A stretch of 64,000 nt of DNA. Origin: DSVZ01 sp037439785 (GTDB taxonomy: Bacteria; Verrucomicrobiota; Verrucomicrobiia; Limisphaerales; J093). This document shows, one piece after another, positions 24,005 through 32,351 of this stretch (its first letter is position 1; each line of letters starts with the position of its first letter). The stretch spans positions 62,001 through 126,000 of the forward strand of contig JBBIVJ010000004.1 of the NCBI GenBank assembly GCA_037439785.1, read 5' to 3'. Position numbers and translations under genes: made by a program. The notes beneath the pieces are model-generated. The model was not told where the DNA came from. It saw only the letters and a list, made by a program, of their open reading frames with translations, and ran no database searches.

Positions 24005-27000
24005 TCAGGGCGGCCCCAGCCACTCCAGGGCGAGCCGCATGAAGGCGCCCGACGCACCGAAGTTGTAGTGGTGGAAGGTGCCGACGCGGGTGCCGTCGCC
24101 CCCGCTTTCCCACTGGCCGGCGTCGAAGGTGGCCCCGGCCCAGGTCACGTCCGCGGCGAACTCGGCCCAGACGGCGACACCGGCGTCTTCCCGGAGCCGG
24201 ACCACCACCTGCCATTCGCCCCATTCGTTGAAGCGGGTCTGGAAAGGAAGGGGACGATCCGGGTCGGTAGGGTTGGTCAGGGCCAGGAACTCGACCCAGT
24301 TGGGCCGGCCGTCGCCGTCCGCATCGGCGTTGGGCAGGCGAAGGGCGGGCGGGTGTTGGGCCAGTTGTTGGTCGGCCCAGGCGGCGTAGCCCGAGGGTGC
24401 GCCGTCTGCGTCGGCCAGAGAAATGACCACTGCGCTGGACTGGTGGGGGCCCATGCCGCCGTGAAGGCCGAGGACCACCAGTTCGGCTCCTTCCTGCTGA
24501 CCGTCGTTGCGGGCGGTGAAGGTGACGAGTAGTTCCGTCTGGCCGTTCTCGAACCGCGGCATGCGCGGGGCCAGGGTCCAGTCCTGGTCCTCGGTGGCGG
24601 TGCCGCTCATGGGGAAGAGGAACACCTCCAACGAACCGTCGCTGCCGCCGAGTCGGCGCAGGGTGAGCGGGCGGTTTTCCCCTTCCCGCAAAGTCAGGCG
24701 TTTCTCCTCGAACACGACATAGCCGGGTCGGGTGTCGTCGTCGGCCAGCTCGAGCGTGGCGAAGATCGCAAACGGGTCCAGGGTGTCCAGGGCCGCCCCC
24801 TGCGGATTCTGCAGGCGATAGACCACGGTTTCCCGGTTGGCGCCTTCCTTTTGGTCGTCGTCCAGGAGGGTGAGGGTGAAACTCTGGTTGGTCTGGCCCG
24901 GGGCGAAGGTCAGCGTGCCGGCCAACGGCCCGGTAAAGTCTGCGCCCGGCGTGGCCGTGCTGCGGTCGGTGTCGAATTGATAATCCACCGTCACGGGCTG
25001 GGAGTATGGACGGTTGAGCACGACCGAGAATACCACTGGCAGGGTCTGTCCTTCCTGGGCGTAGTACCAGCGCGGTTCCCAGCCCAGGCGGCCTCCTTCC
25101 TGGATGGTGACCTGGACGGAGGCAGGGTCGCTCGGCAGCGGCCCGCCTTCCACGCTTAACAGGTGGACGTAGAACGACTCGTCGGGTTCGGCGATGGTGT
25201 CGGTTTGGACCGGGACGGAGATCACCTTTTCAGTCTCCCCGGGCGTGAAGGCCAGCAACCCGGCGCCGGGGGTGAAGTCGGAGTCGGGCGTGGCTGTACC
25301 GTTTTGACGCCAGGTGGACCAGGTGACGAACGTCGGCAGTGTGAGGCCGCCTTCGCGCATCACGCGCACCTGGACTGTCTCGCCCTCGAGGGCGGTGAGG
25401 GCGGCATTGGCGAGCCGCACGGTGCCCCGGTCAGCGGGCACGGGCACCTGCCGCAGGGCCACGACGTCGGAAGGTGGCGACTCGGCATCGGCCATCAGGG
25501 CCCGCACCCGCCATTGCCGCAGCCCGCCCTCCGCCGCAGGGAGCGGGTCAGTCCAGGAAGTGGTTTCCGCACCCACGGTGGCAGCGGTTTGCCACGCCGT
25601 GTTGATCCGGCGTTCTACGCGGTAGCCGGCAAGCGAGCCGGCGCGCCACGGGTTCCAGCGCAGCAGGGCGGAGTCATCCTCGTTGGGGCTGACGGTCAGA
25701 CCGGTCACCGCCGGCCAGGGCTGGGGCAGGCCCAGCGGCCCCACCAAGGTGGCCGGTCCCGCCACGCCATCGGCATTCACGGCGCTCACGCGGAACCAGC
25801 GGCGAGTTTCTGTGAACGGCTGCGGGATGGGCCACCGGTTGCGGCTGGTCAACGCGCCGTCCAGCACGTCGGCAAAAGGCCCTGCTTCCGTTGCGGCCGC
25901 TTCGATCTTCCACAGCGTGAGGCCGGGGGTGGGATCCTCGATGGCCAGGGCCAGGCCGGCGTCTTCTTCCCCGACCACAGGTGTTACGGTGACCGCCCGG
26001 GGGGTGACCGGTGCCGGTCCGGGGAAGGTGACGCTCACCCCGGCACTGGGCGCGCCTTCGCGCAAGGCGGTATCGAGCGCGACGACTTCATAGACCGCGC
26101 CCGAGACCGGCGCGGTGTCCACGAAGTTCGGCTCGTGGAGCGGTTGCTCGCCGCTGATCCTTTCGCGGGTTCCCCCGGGCACCCTTCGGTACACCCGGAA
26201 CCCTCCGGTGGTTGGGTCCGTCCCCTCCGCACTCCAGCGGAGGGCCACCTGCCGTGTGCCGGCCACGGCCTGAAGATCTGCCGGTGGCGGAATCAGGGCC
26301 GTAACCTGGAACGTCGCGCTGGTGCGGACCAGGCCGCCTCCGCTCAGGGCCAGCTCGACGTCCCACTGGTGGGGGCCGGGGGCCAGCACCATGCCGGCGG
26401 GCAGCGTAAGCAGGTAACGGTTTTCCTCGCGCGGTACGCCCGGTAACAGCACCCCCTCCACGCGCACGGCCAGGCTGCCCGGCACAACCTCGTTTCCGCC
26501 AAACTCGGTCACCCACACCTCGAAGTCCGGGCGTGGGGGCACTTCCGGAGTTTCGTGCGAAGGTACGAGCCGGATCAGCGGCGGGAAGCCGCTCACGGGC
26601 GCGAGTCCGACGGAAGACAGCGCTCCCCCCGGCGCGTCCAGCCGGGCCACGGCCATGCCGGCGCGGGGGATCACCGTGGACGCCGCCGTCCCCCGCACGC
26701 CCACGGTGCCGCCGCGATTGTAAATCCGCGCCGTTCCATCCGAATAGAAGTCCACCATGCCTGCCACCCAGGGAGCGTCGGGCCGGACGAGTTCCCCGGC
26801 CGCCGGTCCGTGGAGGTGCCGGGGTTGGTAGGCCGACTCGGCCCAGTCTGCCAGCCAGTCTTCCACCGCGCCGCCCGGCGTGGTGACCGTCCATCCCACG
26901 GGGTCGGGAATGCCCAGCAGGTTGTCCACGGCGTTGCCCAGCGCCTTGTACACCAGCAGCCGCCCGTACCGACGCGGATCGTAGCGCACGTCCTGGAGCA

Positions 27001-28177
27001 CATTGCCCAGGGTCACGGTCAGGACGGACTGGCGTTGGTCCAGGGTGCCCTGGCCCACAACGGCGCGCAGACCACCGACGGAGTCGGACTGCAGCGTTAC
27101 CGCCTGGCCATTGCAGAAAGGCACGGTGAGGTAGGGACCCGAACCCACCAGTTCGCTCCCCACCTGGACGACATCGCCGGGCCGCAAGGTTTGCCCATCC
27201 ACGATCGGCGTTGGGTCGATGAGGGACCCCGCACGGGCGATCAGGGTGGCGCCGCGGGCGCTGGCCACCAGGGCATAGGGAGTGCGGATGTCCAGTTCGC
27301 GCTGCAAGCTGGCGCGGTTTTTCACGGCCTTGAGCCGTACCCGCCCGGGCACCAGGCCGGCGGCATCGGGTTCCGAGGACGTCGGCGCGGTCACCACCGC
27401 CCTCGCCCGGCCGATGCTGTCGGTGGTCAGCCATCCGGAGCCCACGTCCACGCCCGCCACGGGTTCGGCTTTCACCGAGGCGTCCGGGAGGGGTTCGTAG
27501 CAGAACTCTACCCAGCGCAGGCCGGCCGTGTTGGTCATCAAGCAGGCCCGCGCGCTGTAGGCGTACACGAAGAGACTGCCGGTACCCATGGAGGCGCTGA
27601 CGCTGATGGGGCGCACCAGGTAGAGGGTCGCCGAAAAAGAGGCCGATGGCGTGACCGACGGGTCGGTGGTGTGGAGCAGGGCCCGGCCGCTAATCGCGAG
27701 CACCACCGCCCCCCTTTCCGGATTCGTGGACAAGTCCACGCTGGTCCGGGCCACGCCGCCCTCCGGGGACCAGGTAACATCCGTGGATGGGTTGACTTCC
27801 AAGGTAAGACCGAGCGGCTCCACACCAGGGGGCAGGTCGCCGAAGTAGTCGGCATACACCGCCAGCTCCACAACTTTGGGCGCCGTGTACAAGATGACCT
27901 GGCTGCGCACCTGCTCGTCACCCGTCTCGCCTGCCTCGCTCAATTTCACGTCCATGCCTTCCACCCGCAGTTCCACGGACCATTCATCGCCGGCACCTTG
28001 CGGCCAGAGGGACAAGCGATGGGTGTCGGCCCGGCCCCGCGCGGAAGCCAGGAGCAGGAGCAATCCGCCCAGCCCCACCAGCAGCCGGGCGGACAGCGGG
28101 TGTGCCCGCCGGCCGGAGAGGGGGGGAGTTGTCGGGAGGTGAACGGGAATTGCAGGATGAGAAGCCTGGGCTGTCAT
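24005..28177 (-). CDS. giant secreted FecR/fibronectin/Calx-beta protein
   Basis: A 1390-residue exported protein. After a long signal region (hydrophobic at about 34-45) comes a beta-rich N-terminal part. A FecR-like domain follows in two segments, 'LRPGDVVQVGSELVGSGPYL' and 'RIYNRGGTVGVRGTAASTV'. At least two fibronectin type III-like units are visible ('PPADLQAVAGTRQVALRWSA' and 'VTGLTVSPNEDDSALLRWNP'), then three Calx-beta repeats with the FTPGxTxxxxxVPVxxDxxxEPDE pattern. A thrombospondin-3-like Ca loop (NADADGDGRPNWVEFLALTN) precedes the terminal module ending in AFMRLALEW. FecR-domain proteins of this kind are surface or matrix proteins; adhesion is likely but inferred. ATG 28177 chosen for the signal. 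Confidence 0.82.
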   Translation of the reverse strand: MTAQASHPAIPVHLPTTPPLSGRRAHPLSARLLVGLGGLLLLLASARGRADTHRLSLWPQGAGDEWSVELRVEGMDVKLSEAGETGDEQVRSQVILYTAPKVVELAVYADYFGDLPPGVEPLGLTLEVNPSTDVTWSPEGGVARTSVDLSTNPERGAVVLAISGRALLHTTDPSVTPSASFSATLYLVRPISVSASMGTGSLFVYAYSARACLMTNTAGLRWVEFCYEPLPDASVKAEPVAGVDVGSGWLTTDSIGRARAVVTAPTSSEPDAAGLVPGRVRLKAVKNRASLQRELDIRTPYALVASARGATLIARAGSLIDPTPIVDGQTLRPGDVVQVGSELVGSGPYLTVPFCNGQAVTLQSDSVGGLRAVVGQGTLDQRQSVLTVTLGNVLQDVRYDPRRYGRLLVYKALGNAVDNLLGIPDPVGWTVTTPGGAVEDWLADWAESAYQPRHLHGPAAGELVRPDAPWVAGMVDFYSDGTARIYNRGGTVGVRGTAASTVIPRAGMAVARLDAPGGALSSVGLAPVSGFPPLIRLVPSHETPEVPPRPDFEVWVTEFGGNEVVPGSLAVRVEGVLLPGVPREENRYLLTLPAGMVLAPGPHQWDVELALSGGGLVRTSATFQVTALIPPPADLQAVAGTRQVALRWSAEGTDPTTGGFRVYRRVPGGTRERISGEQPLHEPNFVDTAPVSGAVYEVVALDTALREGAPSAGVSVTFPGPAPVTPRAVTVTPVVGEEDAGLALAIEDPTPGLTLWKIEAAATEAGPFADVLDGALTSRNRWPIPQPFTETRRWFRVSAVNADGVAGPATLVGPLGLPQPWPAVTGLTVSPNEDDSALLRWNPWRAGSLAGYRVERRINTAWQTAATVGAETTSWTDPLPAAEGGLRQWRVRALMADAESPPSDVVALRQVPVPADRGTVRLANAALTALEGETVQVRVMREGGLTLPTFVTWSTWRQNGTATPDSDFTPGAGLLAFTPGETEKVISVPVQTDTIAEPDESFYVHLLSVEGGPLPSDPASVQVTIQEGGRLGWEPRWYYAQEGQTLPVVFSVVLNRPYSQPVTVDYQFDTDRSTATPGADFTGPLAGTLTFAPGQTNQSFTLTLLDDDQKEGANRETVVYRLQNPQGAALDTLDPFAIFATLELADDDTRPGYVVFEEKRLTLREGENRPLTLRRLGGSDGSLEVFLFPMSGTATEDQDWTLAPRMPRFENGQTELLVTFTARNDGQQEGAELVVLGLHGGMGPHQSSAVVISLADADGAPSGYAAWADQQLAQHPPALRLPNADADGDGRPNWVEFLALTNPTDPDRPLPFQTRFNEWGEWQVVVRLREDAGVAVWAEFAADVTWAGATFDAGQWESGGDGTRVGTFHHYNFGASGAFMRLALEWLGPP

Positions 28178-28356
28178 AATCCCGCCCCGCCGTGGGGTGG
28201 CGGAAAGCCTGTCTTCCGGCAGGGCAATTCCCAACTTTTAGAATGCGAGGTCCCCGGACTATCCCTCCTTTGTCGTTTACTGACCTTCTATTGCCCCGAA
28301 ACCAACCCGGAGCTGCCGGTCCGGCTTGTGAGGCCTCGGGGGGTGCAGGCGGGGCT

Positions 28357-28385
28357 TTTCAAAGCCGGCCGCGCGGCCGTAGGCT
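28357..28385 (+). promoter_or_regulatory. predicted leaderless promoter of the cnoX-like gene
   Basis: TTTCAA (28357-28362), 17-bp spacer, TAGGCT (28380-28385), then 6 nt to ATG 28392. Confidence 0.55.
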
Positions 28386-28391
28386 GCCGGC

Positions 28392-29207
28392 ATGAGTTTT
28401 GAAGTGCAGGACTTTGACCGACAGGTGCTCGCCCGCAGCCACACTGTGCCGGTGGTGGTGGACTTCTGGGCGCCCTGGTGCGGCCCGTGCCGCAGCCTGG
28501 GGCCGATCCTGGAAGAACTGGCCCGTGGCGCCGACGACCGCTGGGAGCTGGTGAAGGTCAACACGGACGAACACCCCGAACTGGCCTCGGCCTTCGGCAT
28601 CGCCAGCATCCCGGCGGTGAAGCTCTTCGTGAAGGGGGAGGTGGTGGATGAATTTGTCGGCGCCCTGCCCCGGCGCGAGGTCCAGCGCTGGCTGGACCGG
28701 GCCCTGCCCTCGCCCCGGGCGCCGCAACTCGAGGTGGCGCGGACCCTGTTGGAGGAAGGCAAGACGGCAGAAGCGGCCCGGGTGCTGGAGTCGGTCCTGG
28801 CCGGTGAACCGGGCAATCACGAGGCCCGCTTGGGACTGGCCCGGGCCGTCCTCGGCTCCACGCCGGAGCGGGTGGAGGCGCTGCTTGAGCCCATCGGCGA
28901 AGATGCCGAATGGGCCTCGACGGCCGGGGCGTTGCGGACGCTGGCACGGGTGCTGTTGCGCGCCGGCACGCTGCCCGGCCTGCCCGACGGTCCCGCCCGC
29001 GAGTCCTACCTCTCCGGGGCGGCCGCGGTGCGGCGGGGAGACTGGGACGCGGCCCTGCAGGGCTTCCTCGGCGTATTGGAACGGCAGAAGGATTACGACC
29101 ACGGCAGTGCGCGCGAGGCCTGCCGGGCGATCTTCCAGCTCCTGGGGCCGCGGCATCCGGCGGTGGAGCGGCATTTCCGCGCGTTCAGCAGTGCGCTGCA
29201 CGCCTGA
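28392..29207 (+). CDS. cnoX: thioredoxin-domain TPR co-chaperone (CnoX/YbbN-like)
   Basis: A 271-residue cytoplasmic protein. The N-terminal thioredoxin fold (1-105) has the active site WCGPC (Cys30, Cys33). The helical C-terminal half has TPR-like units (LEVARTLLEEGKTAEAARVL; 'YLSGAAAVRRGDWDAALQGF'). The pairing of a thioredoxin domain with a short TPR region and a 270-290-residue length is the CnoX/YbbN architecture. In E. coli that protein protects clients from oxidation and passes them to GroEL. Here the full CXXC suggests an active redox site, as in CnoX of some species. A coiled-coil secreted protein gene follows at 29299 with a separate promoter. Confidence 0.88.
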   Translation: MSFEVQDFDRQVLARSHTVPVVVDFWAPWCGPCRSLGPILEELARGADDRWELVKVNTDEHPELASAFGIASIPAVKLFVKGEVVDEFVGALPRREVQRWLDRALPSPRAPQLEVARTLLEEGKTAEAARVLESVLAGEPGNHEARLGLARAVLGSTPERVEALLEPIGEDAEWASTAGALRTLARVLLRAGTLPGLPDGPARESYLSGAAAVRRGDWDAALQGFLGVLERQKDYDHGSAREACRAIFQLLGPRHPAVERHFRAFSSALHA

Positions 29208-29298
29208 GGGGCGTTGCCGACGGGGGACCGCGCGGCGATCCGCGTTTGACTTTTCATGCCGGCGGGTCGAGATAGGGGGGGCAACCTTGAATCCTGTC

Positions 29299-30258
29299 AT
29301 GAAAACCTTGTGGATTTGCAGCGTGTTGCTGGCCGGGGCCGGAGCGGTGGTCGGGGCGTCTGCCGCCGGGTCGGAAGAGAAGGCCCCGGGGCGCGAACGC
29401 ATCGAGGAATTGAAGAGTGAGGCGGCGCACCTGGAAGCCGCAGGGCGTCCCGAAGAGGCCCGGCAGCCGCGGGCGGAAGCGCGGGCGTTACGGGCAGGCG
29501 CCCCCCCGCCCCCGCCGGAGCCGGGCGTGCCGGAGCGTATGCGCAAGCTGCGGCAGGAGCGCGCCGGGCTGGTGGCCAAACTCGAGCGTCTGCGAGCGGA
29601 GGGCCGGGATGCCGACGCGGCCGAGCGGGCTCCACGCGTCCAGCAGATCGAACGGCTGCTCCGGGCCCTGGACACACACGTACTGAAGCTGCGGCAGGCG
29701 TGGGCTGACCACGTGGTAAAACTGGAGCAACTGCGTGCCGAAGGCCGGCCCGCCGAATCGGTCCAGATCGAGAAAGACATCCGTGGGATGGGCCTGCGGA
29801 TACAGGAACTGGCCGCGCAACTGCTCAAGGCCAGGCAGGTGCTCGCGGACTGGGTGGCCCAATCCGATCGCCCACGTGCCGAAGGCCGGCCCGCCGGGGA
29901 AGCCGCGCTCAAGGAACGCATCCTTCAAATCGAACGGGAAATGCGGGAACTGGGTGCGCGCGTGCGCCAGGCGCAGCCCCTCGCGTCACGTCCCGAACCC
30001 GAACCGCCCGCGCCCGAGGCGCGGGAACGGCACCTGCGCGTGGCCATCGAGCATCTGCACGCCGCCGGTCTGCACGAGCTGGCCGAACGCCTGGAACGCG
30101 AGCGGATCCGCGGCGGCGGACCGGAGGGCCGGCAGCTTCTCCAGTTGCAACCACTGCGCGAGGAGTTGCGCCGGCTGCGGGCCGGGCAGGAGGAACTCCA
30201 CCAGGCCCTGCGGCGCCTGAATGAGCGCGTCGAGCGGATCCAAGCCGGGGCCCGCTGA
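29299..30258 (+). CDS. secreted coiled-coil protein with 47-residue repeats
   Basis: A 319-residue exported protein: signal peptide (about 1-21), then almost entirely charged alpha-helix rich in Arg/Glu/Leu/Ala with coiled-coil heptads. About three copies of a 47-residue unit begin LRAEGR or PRAEGR (DNA starts at 29590, 29731 and 29872), with a half unit before. A Pro-rich break at about 74-80 and another near 230-240 divide the rod. The C-terminal part is a further coiled coil (LREELRRLRAGQEELHQALR). No enzymatic motif. Possible envelope structural or scaffold protein. TTGACT at about 29247 with a GAGATA-like -10 gives a short leader. Not recognised by family. Confidence 0.7.
   Translation: MKTLWICSVLLAGAGAVVGASAAGSEEKAPGRERIEELKSEAAHLEAAGRPEEARQPRAEARALRAGAPPPPPEPGVPERMRKLRQERAGLVAKLERLRAEGRDADAAERAPRVQQIERLLRALDTHVLKLRQAWADHVVKLEQLRAEGRPAESVQIEKDIRGMGLRIQELAAQLLKARQVLADWVAQSDRPRAEGRPAGEAALKERILQIEREMRELGARVRQAQPLASRPEPEPPAPEARERHLRVAIEHLHAAGLHELAERLERERIRGGGPEGRQLLQLQPLREELRRLRAGQEELHQALRRLNERVERIQAGAR
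29590..29955 (+). repeat. 141-bp tandem coding repeat
   Basis: In-frame units begin at 29590, 29731 and 29872, exactly 141 bp apart. A 22-bp stretch (29734-29755 and 29875-29896) is identical between units two and three, so the last duplication appears relatively recent. Confidence 0.75.
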
Positions 30259-30310
30259 CCCTTCCCGCCGTTGGCGCCGGTGACGGGCCGCCAGACGGCA
30301 AGGCCGGGGG

Positions 30311-32194
30311 TCAGAGTTCGACCTGCATCCCCAGCTCGACCACGCGGTTGGCCGGCAGGCCGAAAAAGGCGGTGGGGCTGAGGTTGTTTCGGGACAGGAA
30401 GGCGAACACGCGCTGCCGCCAGGAGGTGGGCCAGCGGGCGCCGGCGCGGCAGACGATGCTCTCGCGGCTCAAGAAAAAGGTGGTTTCGGAAAGTTTGAGC
30501 TGGAGGTTGTGTTCGCTGCAGAGCCGGAGGATGTCGCTCATCTTCGCCTCCTCCATGAAGCCGTAGCGGACGATGACGCGGTAGAAGCCCTGGCCGTGAC
30601 GGATGATCTCCAGCCGTTCGGCGGCGGGCACGCGCGGTTCCTCCTCGATTTTGATGGTGAGCAGAATCACGCGCTCGTGGAGGACGCGGTTGTGTTTGAG
30701 GTTGTGGAGCAGGGCCAGGGGCGTGCCGGTGGGGCTGCCGGACATGAAGACCGCCGTGCCGCCCACGCGCTGGGGTTGGCGCTCCTCGACATCGGCCAGG
30801 AACAGGTCAAAGGGCAGCAGGCTGGACTCCAGGCGGTCGCGGAGGCGTCGGCGGCCCCAGTTCCAGGTGCGCATCAGGGCGTAGAGGAGGGCGCCGATCA
30901 GGACCGGAAACCAGCCGCCCTCGGGGAACTTGAGCAGGTTGGCGCCCAGGAAGGGCAGTTGCAGGAGGCAGAAGCCGGCGCACAGGGCCAGGGTGCGTCC
31001 GTGGCTCCAGTTCCAGAGCCGCCGGGCAGCGAAGTAGAACAGCAGCGTCGTGATCAACATGGTCAGCACCACGGCGATGCCGTAGGCGGCGGCCAGCCGG
31101 CTGGAGCTTTGGAAGCCGGCCACCAGGCTCAGGCAGGCCAGCAGCAAGAGCCAGTTGGCCAGCGGCACATAAATCTGACCGCGCTCGGTGTGGGAGGTGT
31201 GGCGGATTTCCACCCGCGGCAGGGAGCCCAGTTGCACCGCCTGCATGGTCAGGGAAAAGGTTCCGGAAATCAGGGCCTGGGAGGCGATGATGGCCGCCGC
31301 CGTGGCCAGGGCCAGCAGGGGCCACAACGCCCACTCGGGGGCCAGACGGTAGAAGGGGTTGACGGCCGCCGTCGGGTCCCGCAGCAGCAGGGCGCCCTGG
31401 CCCAGGTAGTTCAAAAACAGCGCCGGCATCACCACCAGGAACCACGCCCGCCGGATGGGGCGCAGCCCGAAGTGCCCCATGTCCGCGTACAGCGCCTCGC
31501 CCCCGGTCAACACCAGGAACACTGCCCCGAGGACCTTGAAGGCCATCCAGCCTTCCTCCACCACAAACGTCACCCCATGGACCGGGTTCACCGCCCGCAG
31601 CACCCCGGGATGGCGCACCACCTCCGCAAGCCCCAGCCCGGCGATGGCCACAAACCAGACCAGCATCACCGGCCCGAACACCCGTGCCACGCCGCTGGTG
31701 CCGAAGCGCTGAATCCAGAACAAACCCACCAGGATGGCCATCGCCAGCGGGACCACGTACGGCGCCAGCTCCTCCGTGGCCACCTTCAAGCCCTCCATCG
31801 CGCCGAGCACCGTGATGGGCGGGGTGATCATGCCGTCCCCGTACATCAGCGCCGCCCCGAACACCCCCAGGGCGGTGAACCCCAGCGCCGTGCGCCCGCG
31901 ACGCGCCCGCTCGGGAAAGGCCAGCGCCAGCAGCGCCAACGGTCCGCCCTCCCCCTTGTTGTCGGCCCGGCAGATGAACGCCAGGTACTTGACCGAAATG
32001 ATCAGGAGCAGCGACCAGAAGATCAGGGAGAGCACGCCCAGTACGTTGACCGCGTTCAGCGCCACCCCATGCCCCGGGGCGAAACACTCGCGCAGGGCGT
32101 AGAGCGGGCTGGTCCCGATGTCCCCAAAGACCACCCCCAGCGCACCCACGGTCAGCCAACGACTGCGCGCGCCAGGGTCTGCGGGTTCCGTCAT
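30311..32194 (-). CDS. kup: KUP/HAK/KT family potassium uptake protein
   Basis: A 627-residue inner-membrane K+ importer driven by the proton gradient. The N-terminus after ATG 32194 has the family opening 'LTVGALGVVFGDIGTSPLYA' and about twelve membrane segments to residue 440. Family strings include KGEGGPLALLAL, ALMYGDGMITPPITVLGAMEG and LTGGEALYADMGHFG. The last 170 residues form the cytoplasmic C-terminal domain (TAVFMSGSPTGTPLALLHNL, HERVILLTIKIEE). The frame extends 53 codons upstream, but those overlap the divergent promoter region. It is divergent from the TPR membrane-protein gene with 157 bp between starts. Confidence 0.95.
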   Translation of the reverse strand: MTEPADPGARSRWLTVGALGVVFGDIGTSPLYALRECFAPGHGVALNAVNVLGVLSLIFWSLLLIISVKYLAFICRADNKGEGGPLALLALAFPERARRGRTALGFTALGVFGAALMYGDGMITPPITVLGAMEGLKVATEELAPYVVPLAMAILVGLFWIQRFGTSGVARVFGPVMLVWFVAIAGLGLAEVVRHPGVLRAVNPVHGVTFVVEEGWMAFKVLGAVFLVLTGGEALYADMGHFGLRPIRRAWFLVVMPALFLNYLGQGALLLRDPTAAVNPFYRLAPEWALWPLLALATAAAIIASQALISGTFSLTMQAVQLGSLPRVEIRHTSHTERGQIYVPLANWLLLLACLSLVAGFQSSSRLAAAYGIAVVLTMLITTLLFYFAARRLWNWSHGRTLALCAGFCLLQLPFLGANLLKFPEGGWFPVLIGALLYALMRTWNWGRRRLRDRLESSLLPFDLFLADVEERQPQRVGGTAVFMSGSPTGTPLALLHNLKHNRVLHERVILLTIKIEEEPRVPAAERLEIIRHGQGFYRVIVRYGFMEEAKMSDILRLCSEHNLQLKLSETTFFLSRESIVCRAGARWPTSWRQRVFAFLSRNNLSPTAFFGLPANRVVELGMQVEL

Positions 32195-32317
32195 GGTGAA
32201 TGGTGGTCGTCCCGGAGCGGCCCGGTCGCCGGCGGTAGTATGGGCCAGGGGCGCGAGACCTGGCAACGACCGGTTGCCCTCCGCGCCGGCGCAGACCCGG
32301 CTCCGGGTACTCCGCAC

Positions 32318-32345
32318 TTGCCGGGGGGGAACGTCGCGCCATGCT
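32318..32345 (+). promoter_or_regulatory. predicted leaderless promoter of the large TPR gene
   Basis: TTGCCG (32318-32323), 16-bp spacer, CATGCT (32340-32345), then 6 nt to ATG 32352; an alternative -10 of ATGCTC would leave 5 nt. Confidence 0.45.
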
Positions 32346-32351
32346 CGCCCC

